Assembly (NCBI RefSeq): GCF_936943645.1
Contig: NZ_CAKZJO010000053.1
Span: 1 to 64,000 of the forward strand
DNA from: an uncultured Bradyrhizobium sp.
GTDB taxonomy: Bacteria; Pseudomonadota; Alphaproteobacteria; Rhizobiales; Xanthobacteraceae
Reading direction: 5' to 3'
Length of the DNA stretch: 64,000 nucleotides
Below the pieces are notes generated by a model that saw only the letters and a program-made list of their open reading frames with translations, was not told where the DNA came from and did not search any database. The number at the start of each line of letters is the position of its first letter. Within the stretch, counting starts at the first letter, position 1. Positions 44,028 through 52,320 of the stretch are shown here, in pieces. The position numbers were made by a program, and so were the translations under genes.

Positions 44028-44035
44028 ACATATGT
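44028..44035. promoter_or_regulatory. Predicted SorC operator before ugpB
   Basis: ACATATGT, extended to GACATATGTGTC with one mismatch in the arms, lies in the 103-base gap between the FGGY kinase gene and ugpB, next to an AT-rich stretch (TATAAA on the - strand) that could be a -10 box. The same 8-base core is the centre of the palindrome in the alcohol dehydrogenase promoter at 37224-37231. Confidence 0.55.
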
Positions 44036-44072
44036 GTCGCGATGATGAAAGGGGGGCTGAACCCCGGAAGAG

Positions 44073-45692
44073 CTAGCCCCTGATGGTTCGGCCGACTTGC
44101 TGCAGGGCCTCGAAGGCTGCGAAGCGCCGATCGGCCCAGCCGGCCAGAGCAGTCTGCGGTTGATGGATGTCTCCCAACACCGACATCGCCTGCATGGCGT
44201 CGCCGAGATCGGCGTGGTCGCCTGAGGCAACCGATCCAAGCATGGCGGAGCCGAGCAGGACCGCCTCCGGGGACGCGGACGCCGCAACCGTCGAACCCGT
44301 CATGTCGGCGAGCACCTGTCGCACCAGGGGGCTCTTTGCGGCACCGCCGCTGACGACGATCGTATCGACCGCGATGCCCTTGTCATGCTGGGCGCGAACG
44401 ATCTGGCGGGCGCCGCAGCCGAGGCCGCACAGCCCCGCCAGATAGAGCGCCAGCAGGCTCTCCAGATCGGACCGCAGATCGAGCCCGGCAATCAATGCGC
44501 GTGCCTCCGGATCCGCGAACGGCGCGCGATTGCCGAGGAATTCCGGGACGACATGAATCCCGCCGACCAATTGCGGCAACATGGCCGCACCACCGCGGGC
44601 TTCTGTTTCGGCCGCAAGCCAATCGGCGAGTGTCTGCTGCTTCCGGCTGGCAGCCTGCGTTGCCTGCGCGGAGTACGGATGCATCTGCAACAGGTGCTCG
44701 ATCGCAGCACCGGCCGCCGACTGCCCGCCTTCGTTGAGCCAAAGCCCGGGCACCATGGCGGAGTAATAGGGTCCCCACACGCCGGGGACGAAGGCCGGAT
44801 CCGGCGTGGTCGTCATGGTGCAGGCGGACGTTCCGAACACATAGGCCATCCGTGTCAGCACCGTGCCCGCCGCACCGCGTGCCCCCACCGTCCCGACGCC
44901 GCCGGCATGTGCATCGATGAGGCCCGCGGCGACCGGCGTCCCCGTCGCGAGCCCAAGATCAGCCGCGGCCTCCCCCGTCAGGCCCGACGCCAGCCTGGTT
45001 CCGCCGGGCACGATCTCGGTGCCGATCCGGCGAAACTGCTCGTCCGCGAGCACGCCGAGCCCGACCTTACGGAAGAATTGATCGTCCCAGCGGTTTTCGT
45101 GGCCGAGATAGGTCCACTTGCATGTCACGGTGCAGATCGATCGGGACAAGCTTCCCGTCGAGCGCCAGGTGAGGAAGTCGGTGAGGTCCATGAACTGCCA
45201 TGCACGGGAGAACGTGTCGGGCATGTTCTCGGCGAGCCACAGCAATTTCGGCGTCTCCATCTCCGGCGAGATCGTGCCGCCGACATAGTCGAGAACTTTC
45301 TCACCGGTCTGGTTGATCCTGCGCGCCTGATCGGCGGCGCGATGATCCATCCAGACGATGACGTTGCGCGCGGGATCGCCCGATGGGCCGACGGGCAGCG
45401 GCGTGCCGCCCTCGCCCAGCACCACCAATGAACAGGTCGCGTCGAAGCCGATGCCCGCAATGCTGTCCGGCGCGATGCCGGCCTGCGCCACCGCGCCGCG
45501 CACGCTGCGGCATACGGCACGCCAGATGTCCTCGCTCGACTGCTCGACGACGTCGCCGGCCTCGCGCCACAGCGCGACGGGCGCGCTGTCACTTTCACGC
45601 AGCCTGCCGGTGCGGTCGAATACACCGGCGCGGGCGCTGCCGGTGCCGACATCGATGCCGAGAAAATGGCGGTTATCGGATTGCTTGGTCAT
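44073..45692 (-). CDS. FGGY-family pentulose kinase (D-ribulokinase-like)
   Basis: The 539-residue sugar kinase has the phosphate-binding start FLGIDVGTGSARAGVFDRTG, the substrate-site segment NVIVWMDHRAADQARRIN, the subfamily marker GTISPEMETPKLLWLAENM, and the ATP-site glycine region VSGGAAKSPLVRQVLADMTG. The pattern matches the pentulose kinase subfamily that includes D-ribulokinases. With the ribitol-dehydrogenase-like SDR immediately upstream it would convert ribitol to D-ribulose and then to D-ribulose-5-phosphate. Confidence 0.88.
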   Translation of the reverse strand: MTKQSDNRHFLGIDVGTGSARAGVFDRTGRLRESDSAPVALWREAGDVVEQSSEDIWRAVCRSVRGAVAQAGIAPDSIAGIGFDATCSLVVLGEGGTPLPVGPSGDPARNVIVWMDHRAADQARRINQTGEKVLDYVGGTISPEMETPKLLWLAENMPDTFSRAWQFMDLTDFLTWRSTGSLSRSICTVTCKWTYLGHENRWDDQFFRKVGLGVLADEQFRRIGTEIVPGGTRLASGLTGEAAADLGLATGTPVAAGLIDAHAGGVGTVGARGAAGTVLTRMAYVFGTSACTMTTTPDPAFVPGVWGPYYSAMVPGLWLNEGGQSAAGAAIEHLLQMHPYSAQATQAASRKQQTLADWLAAETEARGGAAMLPQLVGGIHVVPEFLGNRAPFADPEARALIAGLDLRSDLESLLALYLAGLCGLGCGARQIVRAQHDKGIAVDTIVVSGGAAKSPLVRQVLADMTGSTVAASASPEAVLLGSAMLGSVASGDHADLGDAMQAMSVLGDIHQPQTALAGWADRRFAAFEALQQVGRTIRG

Positions 45693-45714
45693 CTGGATCG
45701 CCGATCGGAAGCTG

Positions 45715-46443
45715 CTACAGGTCGTTGCTCTGCGGCAGAATGACGAGGTCGCGGATGGTGACGTTCCTCGGACGGGTCAACATGAAGAGCACGGCTTCTG
45801 CGACTTCCACCGGCTGCATCAAGCCACCGGCCGCCATCTCTTCCTCGATCTTCGCTTTGGGCCAGTCCTTGAGCAGCGCGGTCACGACCGGTCCGGGGGC
45901 GACGGCACCGACGCGCAAGCCATGTTTGGCGACCTGCCTGCGCAACGTGTGCACGAAGGCCTGCACCGCGTGCTTGGACGCGGTGTAGATCGGCTCCCAG
46001 ACGACCGGAACGAGACCCGCGATCGAACTGGTCACGATGATGTCGCCGCTCCTGCGCTCGACCATGTGCGGTAGCACCGCGTGGATCGAGCGGAACAGCG
46101 CATTGACGTTCAGATTGAGCATCCGGTCCCAGGCATCGGGATCGCCGCCAAGCACCTCGCCGCCGACATAGGCGCCGGCATTGGCATGGAAGATGTCCAG
46201 TCGGCCCGCCCTCTCCAGCACCTGCGGCATCATGGTTGCCATGCTCGCGGGATCAGTGAGGTCGACGCGTAGCGGAATCGCATTCGCGCCCAGTTCGGCG
46301 CAAGCGAGGCTCAGCGCCTCCTCGGCCCGGTCGATCAGCACCACTTGCGCGCCCGCGCCGATCAACGTCCTGGCGCATTCGAGCCCGATGCCCGATGCGG
46401 CGCCGGTGATCGCGGCAACTTTTCCTGCAAGGTCCTGGGCCAC
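45715..46443 (-). CDS. SDR-family ribitol 2-dehydrogenase-like protein
   Basis: The 242-residue SDR has [20 protein letters not shown], the unusual NNAG variant [16 protein letters not shown], and active site [20 protein letters not shown]. The C-terminus ([20 protein letters not shown]) matches what I remember of rhizobial RbtD ribitol 2-dehydrogenases. It would oxidise ribitol to D-ribulose with NAD. It lies between a sugar permease gene and a pentulose kinase gene, 22 bases from the latter, which supports the assignment. Confidence 0.82.
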   Translation of the reverse strand: MAQDLAGKVAAITGAASGIGLECARTLIGAGAQVVLIDRAEEALSLACAELGANAIPLRVDLTDPASMATMMPQVLERAGRLDIFHANAGAYVGGEVLGGDPDAWDRMLNLNVNALFRSIHAVLPHMVERRSGDIIVTSSIAGLVPVVWEPIYTASKHAVQAFVHTLRRQVAKHGLRVGAVAPGPVVTALLKDWPKAKIEEEMAAGGLMQPVEVAEAVLFMLTRPRNVTIRDLVILPQSNDL

Positions 46444-46471
46444 GGCTTGTCCTTCTTCTTGTGAAACTTAT

Positions 46472-47728
46472 TCAAGCTCGGCCATGGGACAGGCGTGAGC
46501 GCCTTGCCAGCGAATCGACGATGACCGCAATGGCAAGGACCGCGCCCGTGATCATGTACCGTAGCGACGATGAGAGATCGAGCAGCGTCAGGCCGCTCGC
46601 GATGGACTGGATGACGATGACGCCGAGCAACGCGGAATAGGCACTGCCGCGGCCGCCGAACAGGCTCGTGCCGCCGATGACCGCAGCTGCGATCGCGTTG
46701 AGGTTCACATCGCCCGTCCCGGCCTGCTGGCTGGACGATGCCAGCCGCGCCGCGGCCAGAATGCCGCCGGCTGCTGCAAGCGTGGCGCACAGCATGAATG
46801 CCGACGCGTAGACCCGGCGCACGTTGATGCCGGCGCGGCGTGCCGCCTCGCGGTTGCCGCCGACGGCAGACATCGAGCGGCCCCATTTGGTACGCGTCAA
46901 TGCGTAGTTCATGACCACGCAGAGGCCGACGAACAGACCGAACATCCAGGGAATGCCACGCCCGAGATTGAGATAATAGACGACGAATTCGAGCACGATG
47001 GTGACCAGCAGCGCCTTCAACACCATGCGGCCCAGCGAGCTGGCCGACAGCCCCGCCGCCCGCCGTCGCGCGGCCGTCCGGTAGTCGGTCGCGAATACGA
47101 TCAGGCTCGCCACCGCCGCCAGCGCGTAGGACACGATCGGCGGCATGACGAGCATCTGCCCGAAATTGACCAGCGGTGATCCGTACGGAAGATTGATCGA
47201 GCCGGAAGAGCCGAGCAGATACAGCTGCAGGCCGAGCCACGCCAGCAGACCAGCCAGCGTCGAGACGAAGCTCGGCATCCCCAGACGATTGAACAGGAAC
47301 GCATAGAGCGCACCAATGGCGGCGCCCAGCAGCAACGCCGTGACGATGGCGACCGCGACCGGCCAATCCTGACCGACCCAGAGCACGCCGACGAGCGCCG
47401 AGGAAAACCCGCTCACCGACCCCACCGACAGATCGATCTCGCCGACCATCAGGATGCAGACGATGCCGAGCGCGATCACGCCCACGGTCGAGCAGTCGAA
47501 TAGCAGATTGACCAGATTGTCCGGCGCGAGAAAGACGGGATTGAGGCTCTCGAAGACCGTGCAGATGACGACGAGCCCAACGACCACCGGCAGCGAGCCG
47601 AGGTCGCCCGACCGCACGCGATCCACGAAAGCGCCGATGACGCTTCCGGCCGTGTCCGCGTGCTTGACCCGCTCGTCGCTGCGGTCCAGCGGCCGGCGCG
47701 TCGAAACCTGTTGCGTGTCGTCGGTCAT
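46472..47728 (-). CDS. Sugar ABC transporter permease (RbsC/XylH-type)
   Basis: The 418-residue permease has about ten hydrophobic segments and the motifs LGIVCILMVGEIDLSVGSVSG and NLNAIAAAVIGGTSLFGGRG, both diagnostic of ribose/xylose-type ABC permeases. The long cytoplasmic N-terminus (about 45 residues) is normal for XylH-like members. The ATG overlaps the stop of the ATPase reading frame by 4 bases. Pentitol transport is inferred from the dehydrogenase and kinase downstream. Confidence 0.92.
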   Translation of the reverse strand: MTDDTQQVSTRRPLDRSDERVKHADTAGSVIGAFVDRVRSGDLGSLPVVVGLVVICTVFESLNPVFLAPDNLVNLLFDCSTVGVIALGIVCILMVGEIDLSVGSVSGFSSALVGVLWVGQDWPVAVAIVTALLLGAAIGALYAFLFNRLGMPSFVSTLAGLLAWLGLQLYLLGSSGSINLPYGSPLVNFGQMLVMPPIVSYALAAVASLIVFATDYRTAARRRAAGLSASSLGRMVLKALLVTIVLEFVVYYLNLGRGIPWMFGLFVGLCVVMNYALTRTKWGRSMSAVGGNREAARRAGINVRRVYASAFMLCATLAAAGGILAAARLASSSQQAGTGDVNLNAIAAAVIGGTSLFGGRGSAYSALLGVIVIQSIASGLTLLDLSSSLRYMITGAVLAIAVIVDSLARRSRLSHGRA

Positions 47729-48536
47729 CGCCCAAGCTCCGGCGACTGCTGGGCGCGGCGCCGGCTGGCGCGGCGCGAGACCGCGTTTTCATCGGCACCG
47801 GTGATCGCGGTGACGAGATCCTGGTTGGACGCGTCGGGCTCGAATTCACCGTTGTTGCGGCCGAGGCGCAGCACCACGATCCGGTCGGCGACGGCGCGGA
47901 CGTCCTCCATGTTGTGGCTGATCATGATGACGCCGAGGCCGCGGGCGCGAACTCGACGAGGTCGAGCACCTCCGCGGTCTGGGCGACGCCAAGCGCGGCG
48001 GTCGGCTCGTCGAGCAGGATGAGCTTCGGTTCGGTCAGCAGGGAACGCGCGATCGCGACCGTCTGGCGCTGTCCGCCGGACAGCGATGCCACGGGCTCGC
48101 GCACGCTCGGGATCCGCGCCGACAATTCGTTGAGCAAGGTCCAGGCGCGAAGCTCCATGGAGACCTCGTCGAGTTGCATCGGATTGAGCTCGCGGCCAAG
48201 GAAGATATTGGCGACCACGTCGAGGTTCTCGCAGAGCGCCAGATCCTGGAACACCGTGGCGATGCCGAGGCCGAGTGCAGTGGCGGGATCGGACAGCACG
48301 ACCTGCTCGCCACCGAATGCGATCGTTCCAGAGCTCGGTTGGTGCACGCCGGCCAGGATCTTCACGAGCGTGGATTTTCCGGCACCGTTGTCACCCACGA
48401 GCGCCACGACTTCGCCGGCATGGACGTCGAGATCGACGTTGGTCAGGGCGGACACGGCGCCGAAATGCTTGGAGATCCCGCGAAGGCTCAAGACCGGCTT
48501 GCGCTGGGTGGGATCGACATCCGAGATCGTGGTCAT
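47725..48536 (-). pseudogene. Sugar ABC transporter ATP-binding protein, frameshifted
   Basis: Two frames together make one ATPase of about 270 residues. The N-terminal frame (48536-47922) has Walker A VALVGDNGAGKSTLVKILAG, signature SLSGGQRQTVAIARSLL and Walker B LILLDEPTAALG, then runs into a nonsense tail (FAPAASASS). The rest, MISHNMEDVRAVADRIVVLR with the H-loop histidine, is in the frame 47925-47725. The break falls near 47945-47955, where the protein would normally continue as a short linker to ISHN; loss of one or four bases would explain it. Without the H-loop the ATPase should be inactive. Whether this is a real mutation or a sequence error cannot be told. Confidence 0.85.
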
Positions 48537-48596
48537 GTGCCAGTCCGCCCTTTCGTCGTCCGTCCCGGCCGCCGCGTACGGCCGGGACGGAAGCAG

Positions 48597-49670
48597 TTAC
48601 TGCGTGATGCCGAGCTTCTTGCAGCCGGCGGCATATCGGCCGGTGCAGAGCTGATCGGCCGTCTGGATTTTCTTGTCGATGATCTCCGCCTTCAGGTTTT
48701 CCCGCGTGACGACCGCCGGCACGAACAGCTTCGATGGCGCATTGAACAGCGTCGCTTCCGCCTTGGGCGTCTCGCCCGAGAGGATCTTGACCGCGACCTG
48801 AGCTGCCGCCGCGGCGACGATCTCGCTGGGCTTGGAGATCGTGTTGTACTGGTCGCCGGCGATGACGAGCTGAAGCGCGGCGATCGTCGCGTCGTTGCCC
48901 GTCACCGGCGGCACCGGATCGACGCCGGCGGCCTTGAAGGCGGCGATTGCGCCACCGCCGGTGCCGTCATTGGCGGCCACCACGCCGAGGATCTTCTTGC
49001 CGAAGCGGGTGACCTGGCCGCTGGCCCATTGCTGCGCCTTCGGCGGCGCCCAGTCCGGCGTGTCGTATTCGGCGAGAATGGGATAGCCGCTCTTGTCGAG
49101 ACCGGCGTGGATGCCCTTCTTGATCAGCCCGGCCGCCGCATCGGTCGGTGAGCCGTTGATTTCGAGCACGCCTTCGCCCTCCTTCGCCGTGACGTTGGCG
49201 GCCTTGAGATGCTTGACGAGCGACTCGGAGATCGCTTTGCCGATGGCTTCATTGTCGAACGACACGTAGAAGTCGACCTTGGCGTCGGGGACCGGCCGGT
49301 CATAGGCGATGACCTTGATGCCCTGAGACTGGGCCATCTTGACCAGGGAGGCGGCGGCAGTGGAGTCGACTGGGTCGAGCACGATCACCTTGGCGCCCTG
49401 CGAGATCGCCGCGTTGAACTGCTGCTGCTGCCGCGCGGCATCGGCACTGGCGTTCTGGTAGATCACCTTGCAGCTCGCGCAGAGCTTCTTCATCTCCGCC
49501 GCAAAGCCCGGATAATCGTGTTGTTCGTAGCGGGTGGAGGCCTGGTCCGGCATCAGGAAGGCGACGGTCGCATCCTTCACTTCAGCGGCGAACGAGAGCG
49601 TCGCGGTCGTGCCGAGCAGCGACAGGGCCAGGGCAAGCGTGCCGGCATGTTTCGGGGAGAAGCTTTTCAT
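48597..49670 (-). CDS. Sugar ABC transporter substrate-binding protein
   Basis: The 357-residue periplasmic protein of the ribose/xylose-binding type has a signal peptide (GTLALALSLLGTTATLSFAA), ATVAFLMPDQASTRYEQHDY, AISQGAKVIVLDPVDSTAAA, IKVIAYDRPVPDAKVDFYVS and the late GVVAANDGTGGGAIAAFKAA. The order of binding protein, ATPase, permease is typical. ATG 49670 is chosen for the signal peptide; the longer open frame runs into the AraC gene region. It is the first gene of the putative ribitol operon. Confidence 0.92.
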   Translation of the reverse strand: MKSFSPKHAGTLALALSLLGTTATLSFAAEVKDATVAFLMPDQASTRYEQHDYPGFAAEMKKLCASCKVIYQNASADAARQQQQFNAAISQGAKVIVLDPVDSTAAASLVKMAQSQGIKVIAYDRPVPDAKVDFYVSFDNEAIGKAISESLVKHLKAANVTAKEGEGVLEINGSPTDAAAGLIKKGIHAGLDKSGYPILAEYDTPDWAPPKAQQWASGQVTRFGKKILGVVAANDGTGGGAIAAFKAAGVDPVPPVTGNDATIAALQLVIAGDQYNTISKPSEIVAAAAAQVAVKILSGETPKAEATLFNAPSKLFVPAVVTRENLKAEIIDKKIQTADQLCTGRYAAGCKKLGITQ

Positions 49671-49846
49671 TCGGATTTCCTTTCCAGACCTGGAGTGCTG
49701 TGGTTGATCCCTGAAGATGAGCCTTCGGCTTCCGTCGTCGGCGAAGCCGCGCGAATTCCTGGACAAGCGATTGCTGCCGCGGGCTGCCATCGGCATGCCC
49801 ACGTCGTTCTTCCCGGTGTGGTCGTCCTCCTTTGCTAATTCGCCGG

Positions 49847-50731
49847 CTAGGCAGCGCGGGCCGTATTGCTGTTTTGCGCGAGCAATCGCCTGAAGCGCGA
49901 AGGCGGCATGCCTTTCTCGGCCAAAAACTGCCGGTTGAAGTTGGAAAGATTGTTGAAGCCGACCTCGAAGCAGATGTCGGTGATGGACGCCTGCTCGTCG
50001 CTCATCAGGATCTGACAGGCGAGATTGATGCGCAGCCGCTTGACGTACTGCACCAGCGACATGCCGGTGTGCCGACGGAACGAGCGCGAGAATGCGCTCT
50101 GCGACTGGCCGGCGATCGCCGCGAGCTCGGCCTCGCCGAAAGGCTGCGTCAGGTTCTGGCGGATGAAGGCGAGCGCCTTGTTCATCCCTGCCGACATGTA
50201 GCCGGACGGGTCGGGCAGATAGTTCGGACTGGAGAGCGGACGTGCGTTTCGGGCGCGGGAGAGTGTTCCCAGGATCATCAGGAACAGCTCGATCCGGCGC
50301 ACGCCATTCGCCGTCACGATCTCCTCCATCAGAGGGGCGACCTTGTCGCTGGTGCTGCGGGTGAACAGCGCGCCGCGCCGCGAGAATTCCAGCAGCGCGG
50401 CAAGGCCCGAAAGCTCGGGCATGACCTTCATGAGGTCGCCGATGAACTCTTCGCAGAACTGCAGGACGCGTCCGCGCAGGGGGATGGTGCTCCCCGCCGG
50501 CAGATCGCTGACCCAATTGTGCGGCAGGTTGGGGCCGGTGAGCACGAGATTGCCCGGCTCGAACTCGCCGATGAAGTCGCCGACGAAATAGCGACCGCTG
50601 GTCGCGACGACCTGGTGCAGCTCGTATTCGGGGTGAAAATGCCAGCGGACCGTGTGGAAGGGATAGCCGTGCGACCACGCCTTGAACGATTCGCCGCGCC
50701 GTATCTGGACGACTTCCAGGTCCGGTTCCAT
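49847..50731 (-). CDS. AraC-family transcriptional regulator with cupin domain
   Basis: The 294-residue regulator has an N-terminal cupin sugar-sensing domain (PFHTVRWHFHPEYELHQVVA, DFIGEFEPGNLVLTGPNLPH) and a C-terminal double helix-turn-helix (EAELAAIAGQSQSAFSRSFR, SITDICFEVGFNNLSNFNRQ). ATG 50731 has GGGAG 7 bases upstream. It is encoded upstream of the sugar ABC genes on the same strand with a 176-base gap, and probably activates them. The gap shows no clear palindrome. Confidence 0.9.
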   Translation of the reverse strand: MEPDLEVVQIRRGESFKAWSHGYPFHTVRWHFHPEYELHQVVATSGRYFVGDFIGEFEPGNLVLTGPNLPHNWVSDLPAGSTIPLRGRVLQFCEEFIGDLMKVMPELSGLAALLEFSRRGALFTRSTSDKVAPLMEEIVTANGVRRIELFLMILGTLSRARNARPLSSPNYLPDPSGYMSAGMNKALAFIRQNLTQPFGEAELAAIAGQSQSAFSRSFRRHTGMSLVQYVKRLRINLACQILMSDEQASITDICFEVGFNNLSNFNRQFLAEKGMPPSRFRRLLAQNSNTARAA

Positions 50732-50917
50732 ATCCGCTCCCTTCAGGCCGGTGCGGTTTACGATGATCCGCCCCTGTTCCCTTATCGGCTGAATTTGCTC
50801 AGCGCTTCCTCTCTTTTTAGGGATCGTAACGACCGGTATCCGGGCCCGCCACCACGATTTCAATGTGCAACTGATACTTTTTTGACGCCTGCTCAGGCCG
50901 TGAAAACGCCCTCGAAG

Positions 50918-51760
50918 CTAGAACAGCGGAGCGCCCTGCCGCAGGTTCATGTGCCGGTTGACGTCCTTGTAGAGAAGGTAGCGAAACCGGCCGGGACCTC
51001 CAGCGTAGCACGCCTGCGGGCAGAAGGCGCGCAGCCACATGTAGTCGCCGGCCTCGACCTCCACCCAATCGCGGTTGAGACGGTAGACCGCCTTGCCCTC
51101 GAGCACGTAGAGCCCGTGCTCCATGACGTGCGTCTCCATGAAGGGGATCGTCGCGCCCGGCTCGAAGGTCACGATATTGACGTGCATGTCGTGGCGCATG
51201 TCGGCGGGATCGACGAAGCGCGTCGTCGCCCATCTCCCCTCGGTGCCCGGCATCGATACCGGCGCGACCGAGTCCGCGTTGGTCACGATCACCTCGGGGT
51301 CGGCCAACCCCGGCACGCGCTGGTACAGTTTACGGATCCAGTGAACCTGCGCGGGGCCCGGCCCGCGATTGCGAAGGCTCCAGGCGCAGCCGGGCGGCAG
51401 ATAGGCGAAGCTGCCGGCTCTCAGCTCACGCTCTCCATCTGCCAGCTTGAGAACGAGCTTGCCGCCCACCACGAACAAAGCTCCCTCGGCATCCTTGTCC
51501 GGCTCGGGACTGTCACTTCCCCCGGCCGGCGCGATATCCATGAGGTAGTGGGAGAACGTCTCGGCGAAGCCGGACAGCGGTCGCGCCAGCACCCAGACGC
51601 GCGTACCATCCCAGTGCGGCAAGTAGCTGGTGACGATATCGCTTTGAACGCCGCTGGGGATGACGGCGTATGCGTTGGTGAAGACCGCGCGGCCGCTCAG
51701 CAGGTCCGTCTGCGGCGGCAGGCCACCCTGGGGTACGTGATAGTTGCGCGACGTCATCAT
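50918..51760 (-). CDS. allE: (S)-ureidoglycine aminohydrolase
   Basis: The 280-residue bicupin protein has VHWIRKLYQRVPGLADPE, then the second cupin with metal and substrate residues in ETHVMEHGLYVLEGKAVYRL, DYMWLRAFCPQACYAGGPGR and YLLYKDVNRHMNL, which are diagnostic for AllE/YlbA. It releases ammonia from S-ureidoglycine to give S-ureidoglycolate in allantoin breakdown. ATG 51760 follows CGAGG by 5 bases; a TTG one codon upstream is also open. It is the last gene of the dctA-allA-allE run. Confidence 0.93.
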   Translation of the reverse strand: MMTSRNYHVPQGGLPPQTDLLSGRAVFTNAYAVIPSGVQSDIVTSYLPHWDGTRVWVLARPLSGFAETFSHYLMDIAPAGGSDSPEPDKDAEGALFVVGGKLVLKLADGERELRAGSFAYLPPGCAWSLRNRGPGPAQVHWIRKLYQRVPGLADPEVIVTNADSVAPVSMPGTEGRWATTRFVDPADMRHDMHVNIVTFEPGATIPFMETHVMEHGLYVLEGKAVYRLNRDWVEVEAGDYMWLRAFCPQACYAGGPGRFRYLLYKDVNRHMNLRQGAPLF

Positions 51761-51791
51761 CAAGCCTCGTGAAAGTTATCGACCGAACGTA

Positions 51792-52295
51792 TCAGCGCGC
51801 GGCTGACGGAAAGCCTAGCTGCATCTGCTCGCTCAGCCAATATTCTTCGAGATTGTCGCCGCCCCCCTTGCGGTCGACGACGAGGAACGGGCTCCTCTCT
51901 GCGAGAACCAGCAGCGGATGGTGCCAGCAATTGCGGGCATAGTTGACGCCCTGATGGCCCTTGGCCGCGAAGGCGCGATAGCTCGCGGAGATGGCGGGAT
52001 CGGCGCACACGACCACCAGCCAGTCCGCTCCGTTCATGGGCATGAACATCTGGCTTCCGAGCGGATGGCGCTCCATCAGACGGATCGCGATCGGCGCCGG
52101 ACGGACGGAGGCAGAGAACCAGCTGATATTGACCTCACCGCCTTCCGCGGCGACGTCGATATTGGCGAGCCCGTTGAAGCGCTCGGCATAGCCCTGGTTG
52201 ATCGAGATGGGCGTCATCCCCGCGGTCTCGACGACGTCTCCGAAAGGGGCGAAGGCCTCTTTTGTCAAAGGCTCGATCGAAAGCGTCGTCACCAT
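51792..52295 (-). CDS. allA: Ureidoglycolate lyase
   Basis: The 167-residue protein has IEPLTKEAFAPFGDVVETAG, INQGYAERFNGLANIDVAAE, MERHPLGSQMFMPMNGADWL and GVNYARNCWHHPLLVLAERS, the conserved blocks of AllA. It splits S-ureidoglycolate to glyoxylate and urea, the step after AllE. ATG 52295 is chosen because the family N-terminus begins there with GGTTGGAG upstream. It lies 31 bases upstream of allE and 25 bases after the dctA stop. Confidence 0.93.
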   Translation of the reverse strand: MVTTLSIEPLTKEAFAPFGDVVETAGMTPISINQGYAERFNGLANIDVAAEGGEVNISWFSASVRPAPIAIRLMERHPLGSQMFMPMNGADWLVVVCADPAISASYRAFAAKGHQGVNYARNCWHHPLLVLAERSPFLVVDRKGGGDNLEEYWLSEQMQLGFPSAAR

Positions 52296-52320
52296 CTCCA
52301 ACCTCAAGAGCTTCCCGCGT

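Noticed and set aside
48597..50678. A single 693-codon protein including the sugar-binding protein.
   Set aside because: The part upstream of ATG 49670 is a shadow of the AraC gene and a non-coding gap. The signal peptide at 49670 marks the true start.
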